Part shown: one piece after another, positions 1-15,910 of the stretch
Position numbering within the stretch: the first letter of the stretch is position 1
Layout: each line of letters opens with the position of its first letter
Position numbers and translations under genes: made by a program
Notes under the pieces: model-generated
Told to the model about the DNA's origin: nothing
Seen by the model: only the letters and a program-made list of their open reading frames with translations
Databases searched by the model: none
Origin: Paraspadella gotoi
Taxonomy: Eukaryota > Chaetognatha
DNA: 64,000 bases
Direction: 5' to 3'
Assembly: GCA_051294375.1 (NCBI GenBank)
Contig: JBJCIZ010000028.1
Span: 1,425,576 to 1,489,575, forward strand

Positions 1-130
1 CATATAGTAGTATTATTTTAGATTTATTTTATTAGTTGATGAGGAGTAATACTACTGAGTACTATTTTTGGGGGCACTTTGATATGATAATAACATTATA
101 ACTAATATCTTAATCATTAATTCCGACCAG

Positions 131-3100
131 GGAATTCCGCTAGGGAGGCTTTAATAAAGGAGGCGAAGAAGCTTGAAGCGGACGTGGAGTCGTTGAAGGA
201 AGACGTCGGAGAATTCGAGGGGAAAATCCGGGATTGGGAGAAATCCTTTGAAGAGAAGGTTGGCAGAGGAAAACGAAAAGAGTGGCTTAACGCTAAAATC
301 ATTTTTAAATTATAAGGGGATGTAGAAAAGTTGTTGAAAGTGAGAATCGACGTTGACTTAAATAATTAAACGGAGAATAATTTTGTACGTAAGTTGAAAG
401 TAAATTAAAAATTATCCAATAAGTGTCCAATGTTTAATTTCATTTCGTCATGATGGCTCTGAGAACGATGAGTGAATGAATAATGTCAAAAGCAACGATT
501 ATTTAAAGCATGACTCCGTGGAAAGCATGACTCCGTGGAAAGCATGACTCCGTGGAAAATGGTGCCACGGGCAAAGGAGTCAAAGTCGGAAAGCGCTTTC
601 GTAAATAAATATAAAAATTGTACAATAAACAAAATGTTTTTTTTTCTCAGGAGCACCGCGCCCCCTCTGCTTCCGATCAGCCAGACAGCGTCGCTGATGC
701 CGCGACGATGCTGCAGGAGACGCGCGGCGTCGTCGCGTCGACGGAAGCCAAGATTCGCTTTTTCATTTCTTTGAGTCGAGGAGAAATTCCGGAGGCGAAG
801 TCGGAAGCGATGCCATCGGCGGAACAGGTTGGGCAGTTGGCGAAAGATTGGGAGGGATTGTTGAAATAGTTCATTCTTACTTTATGGTTTCCTTTTTGGG
901 TTCGTATCTTCCTCTTTTTCTTTCCCCTTCTTCCTTTCATTTTGCTTATATATATCTTTAATTTATTTCCACAATTTCTTTATGATTTTCTTTCCTCTTT
1001 TTCTTTCATCTTTCCTCCTCCCTTTTCTTATTTCTTATTTTTCCTCCTATCCTCCATTTTTTCCTCATATCCTCCCTTCATTCTTTAATCTTCTTTTCAA
1101 ATTCTCTGTGCTCCTTTTCCAGTTGGTCGTCCGCACGGTGGAGATCGAAGTGGCCGACCCCAAGTTGGTCGAAGAGTTGGATCAACTCAAGGAGAAGTTG
1201 AGGACGACGGAATCCTTTTTGAACGATTTGGAAATTCAGAATGCGAGTCTGCGGAAGGCGGCGGCTGCGGCTGCGGCTGCGGCGGAAAAGGGAGAACAGG
1301 TCGGTTTTTGCGTCTTTTTTTACTGCGTTTTTCATAAGAATGTTTTTATATTTTAGATAGAAGTTGAAGCACGAAACATTCATTTAAACAATCATTAATA
1401 AAGCTCAGTATTTTTTTATCAAAAATGACAAGTGACAAAAATGACAGTGAATGACAAACAGGAAGATAATATTACAATAAACACACAACGAAAGAAAGGA
1501 TTATACACGACAATTATAACGTATTTGAGATTTGGTTGTGTTTATGTCATAATGATTACTTTAATTTCGTGCGGACAAATTTTGAAGAAGAATTATTTCC
1601 CTTTTTAATTTCATATCTTGTTTTCTACTTATCACTTATCCTTTATGATAATTTGCTCATGGATGATCTCAACTACAATATGCTAATAAGATTGAACGAT
1701 TTTTAAAGCGGCTTGCTTCTTTCTCCTTGCAGAAGCAGTCGTCTTCGGACGAAGAAGAAGACAGAAAAGACGACGACGAATCCGCGGAACTTAAACTCAA
1801 AATGGAAGAGGCGAAGATGGAACTGAGATCAGCAGAGGCGCAACTCAAACAGCTTCAGGTTTACCTTGTTGAAGGACGTTGACAGGGAGGGCTTGTTGCT
1901 TTCTTGGTAGTCCCCTAATTGTCTTCTGAAGACGCAAGTTTTAAAAACATTGAAATGCACGAAAATCATTCAAAAATAAGTACACTTTTCAAGTAGTCTT
2001 TTTTCCAGAAGATTTGTCATTCTTTTCATCTCTGAACAACTGACAAGTCGATGCTCAAACAACATTGTACCTAATCAACTTTCTCTTTTTCATCCACTCA
2101 GTCTCGTCTGGAGAGCGAGAGAGAGAAACACGAGTCTCTCTCGACTCAACAGAAGAAAGAAATCGAGAGGCTGACGGATTCAGTGACGAAATTGGAAGAG
2201 GAAAAGACGAAGAGGGCGCCGATCGATGCTCAAGCGGAGATGAAGAAGATGAGGAAGGAGAATCAGAAGTTGATGGAGGAAGTGAAGAGGAAAAACGAGC
2301 AGGTGATTAAAGGGAGAGAGAGAGAGAGAGGGGGGGGGAGTTGTAAAGGGAGAGGGATGACCTATGATTTTCTCCACTTTCCTAAGATGATTTCCATCAA
2401 GTCTACAGTCGCGACCCACGAGGCACAGATTGACCGACTCTCCAAACACGTCGAAGCCCAAAAGGCCCTCAACGTCGAACTCAAGAATCAGATTAAACTC
2501 AAGAGCACCAAAGGCCCCGCTGCCCCTGAATTGGGCCCCAAACGCCGCGAGACGGTTACCGAGGTTGATCTGACCAAACAGGTCAGTCTCCTTCAAGCCC
2601 GCGTCAAAGAGTTGGAGTCGAAACCTCAGGAAAAGGCAACCGCGTCCAAGGCTGACCCTAAGGCTGATGCTCGGGAGGCTAAACTTAAAGCCCAGGCGGA
2701 AGAGATGAAAAAGGCTCTGGCTGAAAAGGAAAATAAAATCAAAGAGCTGCAAAAGGATTTAAAGGCGGCTGCAACAAACAGCGGCGCTGCAGCAGCTGCT
2801 GACAAAGCTGAGCTGAAAAAGAAAGAAAAACTCTTCAAGGATCTGGAGAAAAAAACTGAACTCACGGAGAAAAAACTCGGCAAATCTGAAGAAATCTCCG
2901 CCAAACTAGAATCCGATCTCGAGTCGACCCGAAAGGAGCTCGAGTCGCTCGCCAAGGATCACTCGCGATGCGGGGCCGAGATCGAGCAACTTCAGGCCCT
3001 GGCCGAAAAGGGCAACGAGTTTGGCCTCAAAGTCCAGAAGCTCGAGTCGGAAATAAAAGAGCTGAAGGTGGAGAACGTCTCGCTCACCGACAACTACAAC

Positions 3101-4686
3101 AGCGAGCGAGTCCTGAGGAAGAAATACTTCAACGCCATCGAAGACATGAAGGGAAAGATCAGAGTTTTTTGTCGATCTCGTCCTCTGAGCAAATCGGAAT
3201 TGGAAAGAGGAAACGTCGCCGTCATTAATTCGCCCGACGAATTCACAATCAACGTGCAGACGTCTCGTGGACCCAAGGAGTTCGCCTTCGATAGGGTCTT
3301 CATGCCGTCTCAGGTTAAAGAGACTAAACATATTTTAAAATTTTTATGATTTTTCAAATTAAATCGTTAAATGATAATTTGCTTAGAATGATTATAAAAT
3401 TAGCAGACTCGACAATAAAATAAACGTGACTAGAAGTATTAAAAAAACACTTAATGTTTTGCCTTAATTTACTAACCGCCTATCTTTGCGTTATGTCACT
3501 TATGATGAGATACAATTTATATTAATATTAATGAAAGTCTAAATAAGAAAAAACTTATGTGAGTTTTTTAACTTTTATCCAGATTTATTTTAAGCAGTTA
3601 ATCAAACGCCATTAGTGTTAATAACTTATCTTCCCCCGTCTCCACCCTTTCCTTCCATCACCCCATCACCCCATCAGGGTCAAGAGTCCGTCTTCGAAGA
3701 CTCTAACAACCTCATCCAATCCGCCGTCGACGGCTTCAACGTCTGCATCTTCGCCTACGGTCAAACCGGCTCCGGCAAAACCTACACTATGATCGGCGAT
3801 CGAGAGCTCAAGTCTCCGGGCATCGCCCCTCGAGCCTTTCGTCGCGTCTTCGAAGTCATCGAGGAAAATCGGAAGAAGTTCGAGTTCCGCGTCTCCGCTT
3901 ACATGATGGAGCTGTACAACGACCGATTGCTGGACCTGCTCATCAACAGCGAGACGGGCAAGCAGGGAGAGGGCAAGCACGACGTCAAGCTTGACAAGAA
4001 AGGGATGGTCTACGTGACCAACACGGAGATTCGCCAAGCGGCCAACGAAGGGGATCTCATGAAGATATTTGATGAAGGGTGCGTATCTGAAGGATTTTCT
4101 TTAATCTCATTTGCATATTGTAGTTATTTTAATCCGTCGTAATTGATCCACTTGTACCTATGTAGCAGACTCAATTTTGGTTCATTTGATATCATATTAA
4201 TTTCCTAATTCTCATTTGTATATTGTAGCAGTCGAGATTATTTCTCATACTCTTTGCTTCGCTCTTTCATTTTATTAATCCCTTTATAAAGTTTTACACA
4301 ATATTAAATATTTCAGATCCCGAAATCGTCACGTGGCGTCGACGAAGATGAACGCGGAAAGTTCTCGATCTCATCTCATCATCGGAATCATCATCGAATC
4401 CACGAATCGAACCAACGGAAATGTTTTGAGGGGAAAATTGTCGCTCGTCGATCTCGCCGGGTCGGAGAGAGTGGCCAAGACTGGGGCCTCGGCCGAGCAG
4501 TTGAAGGAGGCCAATTCCATTAATAGGTTGGTCAATGGTCATAGTGGTCCTCGTTGTTGTGGGTTTGGAGTTGAGGTTATCTGGAGAGAGGAAAAGCTAG
4601 AAAACTATGAATGCAGTCATAGTTTCAACTCAGAACCTCTACCTCATAAAGGAGTTTCTCATTCCCCTGCCCCTCTCAATGCAAAC

Positions 4687-4721
<35 letters not shown>

Positions 4722-5200
4722 AAGAATATTCGAAAAAAAGATATTTATTGATGTCAGAAAATTAAAGAAAAGAGATCTACCGAATGACAGCAGCTAAGAA
4801 ACTTGAATGTTTTTTTTTCCGCCGAAAATGATCGATTTTCTGACGATTATCTCAACTTTTTTTCCTTTCCCCCCCCTTTCTCCTCTCTAGATCCCTCTCC
4901 GCCCTGGGCGACGTGATCAGCGCCCTTAGCACGGAGCAAAGCTTCATCCCTTACCGCAACAACAAACTCACCCAACTCATGCAAGACTCTTTGGGCGGCA
5001 ACGCGAAGACCCTCATGTTCGTCAACATCTCTCCCGCCGACTATAACGCGGACGAAACAGTCATCTCTCTCACTTACGCCGCCAGAGTCAAACTCATCAC
5101 CAACGACGCCTCGAAGAACGCTGACAATAAGGAGATCGCGAGGCTGAAGGGAATTATTGCCAAGATGAAGATGGGAGAGAAAGTTGAAGAGGAGTTGTGA
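131..5200 (+). CDS. C-terminal-motor kinesin, KCBP/KinC (kinesin-14) type, 5' partial
   Basis: Nine exons are readable: 131-258, 651-827, 1123-1299, 1733-1858, 2102-2302, 2402-3313, 3678-4078, 4317-4526, 4891-5200 (stop TGA); the start codon lies upstream of the window. The first five exons and most of the sixth encode a long charged coiled coil rich in Lys, Glu and Ala. The neck-to-motor junction reads [16 protein letters not shown]. The motor follows, with P-loop GQTGSGKT (about 3764-3787), switch I NAESSRSH, switch II DLAGSE and the microtubule-binding stretch [16 protein letters not shown]. After the motor come an NDASKN segment and a short basic helix ([12 protein letters not shown]), at the position of the calmodulin-binding helix of plant KCBP and sea urchin KinC. 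From family knowledge, such motors are minus-end directed and regulated by Ca2+/calmodulin. Any MyTH4/FERM tail would be off the window. AATAAA lies near 5758. Family assignment is confident; calmodulin binding is inferred. Confidence 0.88.
4629..4675 (+). repeat. Intronic fragment matching duplicated STK38 exon-intron sequence
   Basis: This stretch lies in the kinesin intron between exons 4317-4526 and 4891-5200. Its first 25 bases are identical to 13850-13874 in the STK38 gene, and similarity continues weakly into the flanking pyrimidine-rich bases. It carries the CATAAAGG variant of the STK38 duplicate copy, not the CATAATGG of the real exon. Confidence 0.7.
4687..4723. repeat. (AAAT)n microsatellite
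   Basis: About nine tandem TAAA units lie in the last kinesin intron. Confidence 0.9.
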
Positions 5201-6463
5201 GGGGGAAGAGGAGGATGAGGAATGAGGAGTTGTCGCTAAAAATGATGATTGAAACGATAAACATCGACTATCGTCGTCTGATTGGCGTTAACAAGTCACC
5301 AAATGAAAATGAAAGGAATACAAATGGACGAATCGAGTTGACAACAAAAATGAATTTATGGAGAAATTTGAGGAAAGAATCGTTTTTCGTCGTAAAGACG
5401 AAAAATGGGAATGAATTTTGACGAAAAATATCCATTCCAAGTTCGGTGCTTTCTCGAAAAACGAGCAAACGGCTTTGTATTTTTAGATACGCACGAATTT
5501 TGACAAATTACGGATCGCATTATTATTTAATATTTAATTTACAATCGGGCATGAAATGTGGCTTTTAAAAGTCGTTGCTTGGCCAAAAAGAATTGATTTA
5601 TCATCGCACACGCAAACTTAATTATTAATGACAAATTTTGCGTCATTGAATCTTGTCTTCTACTTTTTTTATGCGCTTGCAGGTCCTGTACTCATCCTGA
5701 ACGTGTAGTTATCTTCAAGAAAGATGTAACAATTATACTATAGAAATATAACTAATGAAATAAAAGTTTGAAAAACTTATCGTTCAGATGAATCAGTCAA
5801 AATGCACATTCCTCCATTTTTTTGTAAAATCCAGAACATTTACATGTTTTAAATCATGTAGAAAAAAAGAAACAAATTTCTCATATTTAATGAATTTTTT
5901 TCGCTTTTTATTATTTTACTCAAATCGAATATTTTAGTGTCATGCGTTTTTACAATGTTTGTTCATGTATTGGAAATCGATTTCTACATTCCCGAAAAAA
6001 AACCCTTTTAAAACACCCGAACCAAAAAAAAAAATCATTTTTTGATAGCATAGCGATTTTTTTTACAATTATCACTTTTATCATCTAGTCAGCTTTTTAA
6101 GAATGATCTCTTGTCTTTTTTTTATTTTTCAATGATTTTTTTGGGGAGAAAATGAATTTGACATATTTTCAGGTTTTGATTTTGTTACTACGAATCAAAT
6201 GTGAAATAAACTGCAACGAACTACAATGAACAATAAACAATGAACAATAAGGACTCTTTTCCTTCCAAAAATTAACCTTGAGTCACGAATTTGGTTTCGT
6301 GATGAATTCCCAAATCGTTTTTGTTCAATCGCTGCCTCATCTTCATTTCTTTTCTTTTTTTTTTCTTTTTTTCAAGATCAGTTATGACTGCGTCTGAGTC
6401 TGATAATAATTACCCCTAGGATTATTTCTTCAAATCGACTTTGATCCGCCAACCCACCCCTAA

Positions 6464-6464
<1 letters not shown>
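5201..6464. other. Intergenic: kinesin 3' UTR and upstream region of the ELMO-domain gene
   Basis: The stretch is AT-rich with no supportable gene. A polyadenylation-type AATAAA lies near 5758, about 560 bp after the kinesin stop. A short open frame at 5197-5421 directly after the stop shows no recognisable protein character. Confidence 0.6.

Positions 6465-6496
<32 letters not shown>
6465..6496 (+). promoter_or_regulatory. (CT)n pyrimidine tract just before the ELMO-domain start codon
   Basis: An almost pure CT dinucleotide run ends 3 bases before the ATG at 6500. It is probably in the 5' leader or core promoter. A similar tract precedes the CARD-NHL gene. Confidence 0.5.
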
Positions 6497-6499
<3 letters not shown>

Positions 6500-6502
<3 letters not shown>

Positions 6503-9025
6503 AACGCTTTGACCCGCCTCTTCGTTTGGCTGTTGACCATGGTCTACTCCTACCTCTCCGCTTTCTACCTTCGCGCCCTCGAGTGGGCGACGGGCCAATC
6601 GGAGCTGGAACGCCTCCTCAAGCCAGAACCGCCCGTCGCGGCTGCGGAGGTTGCGTCGCTGCTGCTGCGGGTGGAGGCAGTGCTGCGGAAGTCCAAGGAT
6701 CCGAAGTGCGAGGAAATTCTGCGCTGCGAGGACGTGGGTGAGTTTAAGGGGGTAAGGAAGAAAGGGGCGTGATAAAGTTTGAATATTTAATTATGGTTTG
6801 ATTAGTGATCCTTAATAGTTAATGATATTGTTGATTACTATTAACCATACTGCTTAAGGCTGTGGCTATTTCCTTGCGACAAAATCGCTGCAATATGCAA
6901 ATGACATTATTGAATTTTCAAATGACGTCACGCCGACTTTAGTTAGGATAATAAATTGATAATAATGCTCAACAAAACGATCATAATAATTCTTTTTATC
7001 GAGCCTTCCGGCAAAGCCGGTTCAGGCTCGATATTGATTCGGGTGAGCTTCTTTGTGACGTCGTCGTCGGCGTCACGCATTTTTATATTTTTATTATTTT
7101 TATTATATTTTTATATTCATTGCGTCAATGAATGACTATCATCGCATCAATGAATGACTATCATCGCATCAATGAATGACTATCATCGCATCAATGAATG
7201 ACTATCATCGTATCAATGAATGATTATCATCACATCAATTTGGTTATTATCACATCAATCATTTGTTATCATCACATCGATCATTTGGTTATCATCAATA
7301 TTTGTTTTTATTAATTCTTTAGGGAGATTTTGCGTATTACGACCAGACGGCCAGACTCTGGCCAGAGCTCTTGTCTTTAAAGGACAAGGTGACTCAGACT
7401 AAGGGTCACTCTCTCTCTCTCTCCCTTGCTCACTCTATTGCTATCTATCTCATTATTTTACTTGTTCAGGCCTTGCTTCAGATTGAAATTAGTTTGTTAT
7501 TGGATAATACTTTCTTTTAAAATAATAATTTTAATGAAGGACAAATTATTTATAAACATACGATATCTCTAAATTTCCTTCTAAGCCCATCTGATCATTG
7601 GCCGGTGCCATTTGTTTCTCGACCAATGAGAATTGTTCCATTCTGGTTCCGGCGGATTTTACCCGAGTCATTGATCCGATTTCGATTCTGGAGTCTTGAT
7701 TCCTCTGCGAGAATCTCATTTGCATATTTTAGTATCTTGTTTTAAACTTCGCTACGAAAAAAAAATTATTTGATCAAACTTTAAAATATATTTTCTAGAA
7801 AGACATAAAACATAAAAAACTCATTATATGTTTATAAAGTTTTTAGCGTTTATATAATTTACTTTTATTGAGTTTACTTCTTAAAAATATTTTTTTTACG
7901 AAACCCAAATTTCGTCCCGTAGTAGAAGCATAATGTATATAAAGAAAAAAGATCCTACTTGTAAATGTAGTGTAGTAACTTATAAATGTAGTGTAGTAAC
8001 TTAAAATTGGGAGAATATCCAGTACCTAGCATGCGACTTGTCATGTAGTGTAGCGTCCGTCTTGTGATGTAGCGTCCGTCTTGTGATGTAGCGTATTATT
8101 TATTATTGAAAATTTTTATCTTCCTTTAGTTTTGTTTTAATCTTTTGTAAACATAACTTTTATTTATCAGAGAGCCTTAATAATTAGTAAGATCATCATT
8201 GATTCGCGTTCCAAGATTGCAATGATAAACATTAAAGACGAAAAACATAAAAAAGAAGAAGAAAAAAAAAGAAGTAATTCTCGATATTATAGACGAAATA
8301 AACTTTTAGTGTTATGCTTTTTTTTTTAATCGGTCATTTTTTTTCCTCCGATAGAAATTTGTTTTCCCCTGGCACCCCCTCGACCCTTTCGCTTTTATTC
8401 TCCCCCATCCCTACTCCCCCCCCCCTCCGCGGCATCCAAACGTTTAATTTCTTGAATAAAAGACATCCCACTGTTCTCGTCTCTGCGCCCCCGTTGAGTT
8501 TTTAAACGCCATGGGCAGTTACACTCGGGGACTTGGCGTCGTCCGAGCGTCCCTTATTCGACGTCCCTTACCCGAAGGCCGTTAGCGGACGCTCCCCATA
8601 CGTCGATCCCTTACCAGATGATCCCTTACCAAACGATCCATAAGCAGATGATCCCTTAGCAAACCATCCGTTAGCAGATGATCCCTAAACAGATTCCTCA
8701 TGGGATGTCTCAGGACCATACTTGATAAAAGCGGTATGTAGCCTCTTTGATACAGTGATACTATGTAATACATAGTATAATATAATAGTATATAATAGTA
8801 TAATACATAGTATGTATTTAATTAATAACCCGAAAACAAGAATTCGCCCCTTTTTAGAGGGTACGGCTCACTACTTCTCTTTCTGTCTGTCTTCCTTTAT
8901 GTTTTTGTCTCGTTGTCCGTCTGTTTCTCTGTGTATCTTGTCTATATCTTTTCTCTATTTTCGTCTTTGATGCAGTCTGTTTGTAGAAAGTTTTGCTTTT
9001 CCGCCTCCCTCTAATCGCCTATCTT

Positions 9026-9065
<40 letters not shown>

Positions 9066-9239
9066 CCTTCCTCTCCAACTCCCCATCCTCCCCTTCTCTT
9101 CCTCTTTCCCTCGCCAACCAATAAATTCCAATAAAAAGTCAAAGCTTAAGACGAAATGCGAGAAGGACATCATTAGCGGGAAAGAGCTGGAGTTGTTGTT
9201 GTAGTATGGAGGTGAGTAGGGTTTGAGTTATGCTTCAAG

Positions 9240-9288
<49 letters not shown>

Positions 9289-11144
9289 GGAGGGTTGGGT
9301 GAGAGATGAAAAAGGGAGAGAAAAGTGAATTATGTTGAAAGGCGTCGGTCGTTTTGAGGAGAGGACGTCGCTGCTGAACTCGATAGAGAGGGAGAGAGGG
9401 AGAGAGTGAGAGGGAAGGAGTGAGTGGCAGAGAGTGCGAGAAAAGCTATAAGATCGATTGAAAGAGAGAACGAATAGAATTGAGTAAAAATAGAGCGGGT
9501 CTCTCACTGAGTCCGAGCGAGAAACTTTGCAAAGGGATTCTCTCTCTCTCTCTCTCTCTAGAAAGTTAATTGATGCTTAATCACACTCTAACAAAACAAT
9601 TTTATTTCTATCACGCCACTTTTTTCTTAATACAAAATCCCAAATTATTTCCGAGATTTTTGTGGATTTTTATTTTTTTCCTTCTAAAAACTTTTATTAT
9701 TATTTTATTATTCTCTCTATATTTCTCTCTCAATCAACTCTCTGTCTCTCTCGCTCTCTCCCTCTCTTTCTCTTTCTCTCTTTCTAATTAACTCATCACG
9801 TCAATAAATGACTAGCATCGCATCAATGAATGGCTATCATCTCATCAATGAATGATTATTATCGCATCAATGAATGATTATCATCGCATCAATCCTTAGG
9901 TTATCATCGCATCAATATTTGGTTATCATCGCATCAATATTTGGTTATCATCAAAAGTAGGCTCGATCCCTATTGCTTTTAAGATTTTTAAATAAATGTA
10001 ACAGAACCGGAGCTCAGGAAGTTTCAAACATAGTTCCATTAGTTAAAAAAATATTAAATATAATAATTATAATAGTAATGAATCAAGTTTGAAAACCTTG
10101 TTCAGACCGCGTCCCCGATCTCTCTTCCCGTCTCTCCTCCTCCAAACTCCTCGTCGACCGCCTCCTCCTCCTCCTCCCTCTCCTCGTCTCCCACAATTCC
10201 CTCGTCGCCCGCGTGGAGGCGCTGCGCCGCTCCGCCTACGACGACGCAGCCGACGAGGCGGAGCTGCGGCGCCTCTGGACCGACCTGATGCCGGGTCGGC
10301 CGCTCTCCGCTCGCGTCTCCGCCGAGTGGACGGAGATCGGGTTTCAAGGGGAAGACCCGCGGACGGACTTCCGAGGGATGGGGATGCTGGGCCTCAGGAA
10401 TTTGTCTTTCTTCGCGGGGGACGGTGAGGAAAAGGATGGGGGGGGGTAAATGCTTATGATTAAAACGGAGGAAAGCTGCAATGCTTGGTTGATGATGAAT
10501 AGTAATAGAAGTAATAGAAATACTGTTGTAACTCATTAAAATGAAGAAACGGAGATGATTGGTTTACGCTTAATAGAATAATTAAACATTTATCTAGCAA
10601 AGGGTTTGTGATTTTTAGGCTGGATTACAAAGTTGTCTAATCTTTGCTCTCTAGAATATTAGGAGATCTGTAAAGTTTAAATTAGGAAAGAAAAGGATAT
10701 TCTATGATTTGTACAAAAAGGAATTTCGTATTTAAAACCTTTTGAACCAGACTCGCCCTTAACTTCCTTCCCTCAGCCACTTACCAAGCTGCCGCTCGTC
10801 GAACCCTCTCCCGATCTCATCACCCCAAGCATTGGTATTCCTGGGCCATCGTCGGAATCAACTTGACTAGCCTCTCCCACGAATTCCTCGTCAAGGGTCT
10901 CCTCAAGCGCTCCCTCTACGCCAGGGCGGTTTCGGACGCCGCCGACGCCGCCGCCGCTCGTTGTCGCGACGAGCATTTCCACGCCGCCTTCGCCGCCATC
11001 TTCGTCGCCTTCGATGAACTCTGGCGGCGAAGGAAGATGACCGTCATGGAGTTCAACATCTTGAGGGAAGAGTTTCGGGCGAGGGTGGGGGGGAGGTTGA
11101 GGAGAGGGGCGTTGGTGGACGAGGCCGTGGAGGGGATCGAGTAG
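6500..11144 (+). CDS. ELMO-domain protein, ELMOD1/ELMOD2-like Arl GAP
   Basis: The model has four phase-compatible exons: 6500-6737, 7323-7388, 10106-10423 and 10777-11144, giving about 329 residues (human ELMOD2 has 293). The N-terminus is hydrophobic and aromatic (LFVWLLTMVYSYLSAFYL), followed by ATGQSELERLL, like the ELMOD2 start. The core signature is WTEIGFQGEDPRTDFRGMG; the Arg of DFRG corresponds to the GAP-active arginine of ELMOD proteins. AIVGINLT and FDELWRRRKMTVMEFNILRE complete the domain. Known family role: GTPase activation of ARL2/ARF-type GTPases. The small 66-bp exon at 7323-7388 is chosen because its phases fit both neighbours; it has no clear homology and could be wrong. 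The 2.7 kb intron 7389-10105 is filled with tandem repeats. The stop is TAG at 11142. Confidence 0.85.
7119..7299. repeat. Minisatellite, 22-23 bp unit
   Basis: Tandem copies of a unit like ATGACTATCATCGCATCA with AATGA spacers lie at the 3' end of the first ELMO-gene intron, directly before the small exon. The later copies diverge to TTTGGTTATCATCACATCA. Confidence 0.85.
8535..8693. repeat. Diverged ~20 bp minisatellite
   Basis: Repeated units like AGATGATCCCTTAGCAAACC lie inside the long ELMO-gene intron. Units vary by several substitutions. Confidence 0.7.
9244..9287. repeat. (GA)n microsatellite
   Basis: A long pure AG dinucleotide run. A complementary (CT)n tract is at about 9028-9065 in the same intron, so the two could pair as a hairpin in the transcript. 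Confidence 0.9.
9793..9952. repeat. Second copy of the ELMO-gene intron minisatellite
   Basis: The same 22-23 bp unit as at 7119-7299 (ATCATCGCATCAATGAATG type), again ending in TTTGGTTATCATC-type units and again shortly before an exon (10106). Confidence 0.85.
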
Positions 11145-11826
11145 ATGGGGGGGCGTGGGAAGAGAAGAGTATAGAGAAGGAATATGATGGAAAAAGAAAA
11201 AATGAAAAGAAAGTAAAAAGAAAAGAAAGAGAAGTTGAGAAATAGAAATATAGGTTTTGGTATATTAGGAGAATATAAAAATGAGAGAAGATATAATAGA
11301 GACGTTTACTCGGAGGAAATAAAAAAGAAAACGTGGGAAATGGAGTTACAAGCAAAGTTACAGATGCGACTTTCGAAAGATTCGAAGAAACGACTGAATC
11401 GTCGCCGTTTAGCCGCTGATTCAGCAGTGTCGACTGCTGAATGCTGATTCAGCAGTGTCAAATCTGTAAACTCTGTCGGAATTTTATCTATCAATTCGTG
11501 ATAAAAAATGTTTTCTTTTTTTGATTATAAAACGTCGGTTATCGTCTTATTCCGTTTTTATACAATATACATGATCTGGTTTTTTAATATTTTTTAGAGA
11601 AAATACAAAGTCTTCCTTTTTTTGTCCGGTCGTTTTTCTTCCGTCGGCGGTAAACTTTGATCTTTTGTTTTCCGTCAAATGGAAAGGCGAAGATACGACG
11701 ACGACGACAACGGCGTGGAATTCCGTTGAAGACTCTCGACGCTCTCCTTGGGGAGGGCAGGGAGAGAGAGAGAAAGAGACAAGAGTGAGACAGAGACGTT
11801 TTGAATTGTAACGCAAATAGAAAACA

Positions 11827-15910
<4,084 letters not shown>

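Noticed and set aside
2180-2752. 190-codon minus-strand frame opposite the kinesin coiled coil
   Set aside because: Low-complexity Leu/Phe product, the mirror of Lys/Glu coiled-coil codons.
9145-9210. Candidate extra exon of the ELMO-domain gene before GTGAGT at 9211
   Set aside because: One frame has an internal stop and the other makes no family sense; exons 7323-7388 and 10106-10423 already join in phase.
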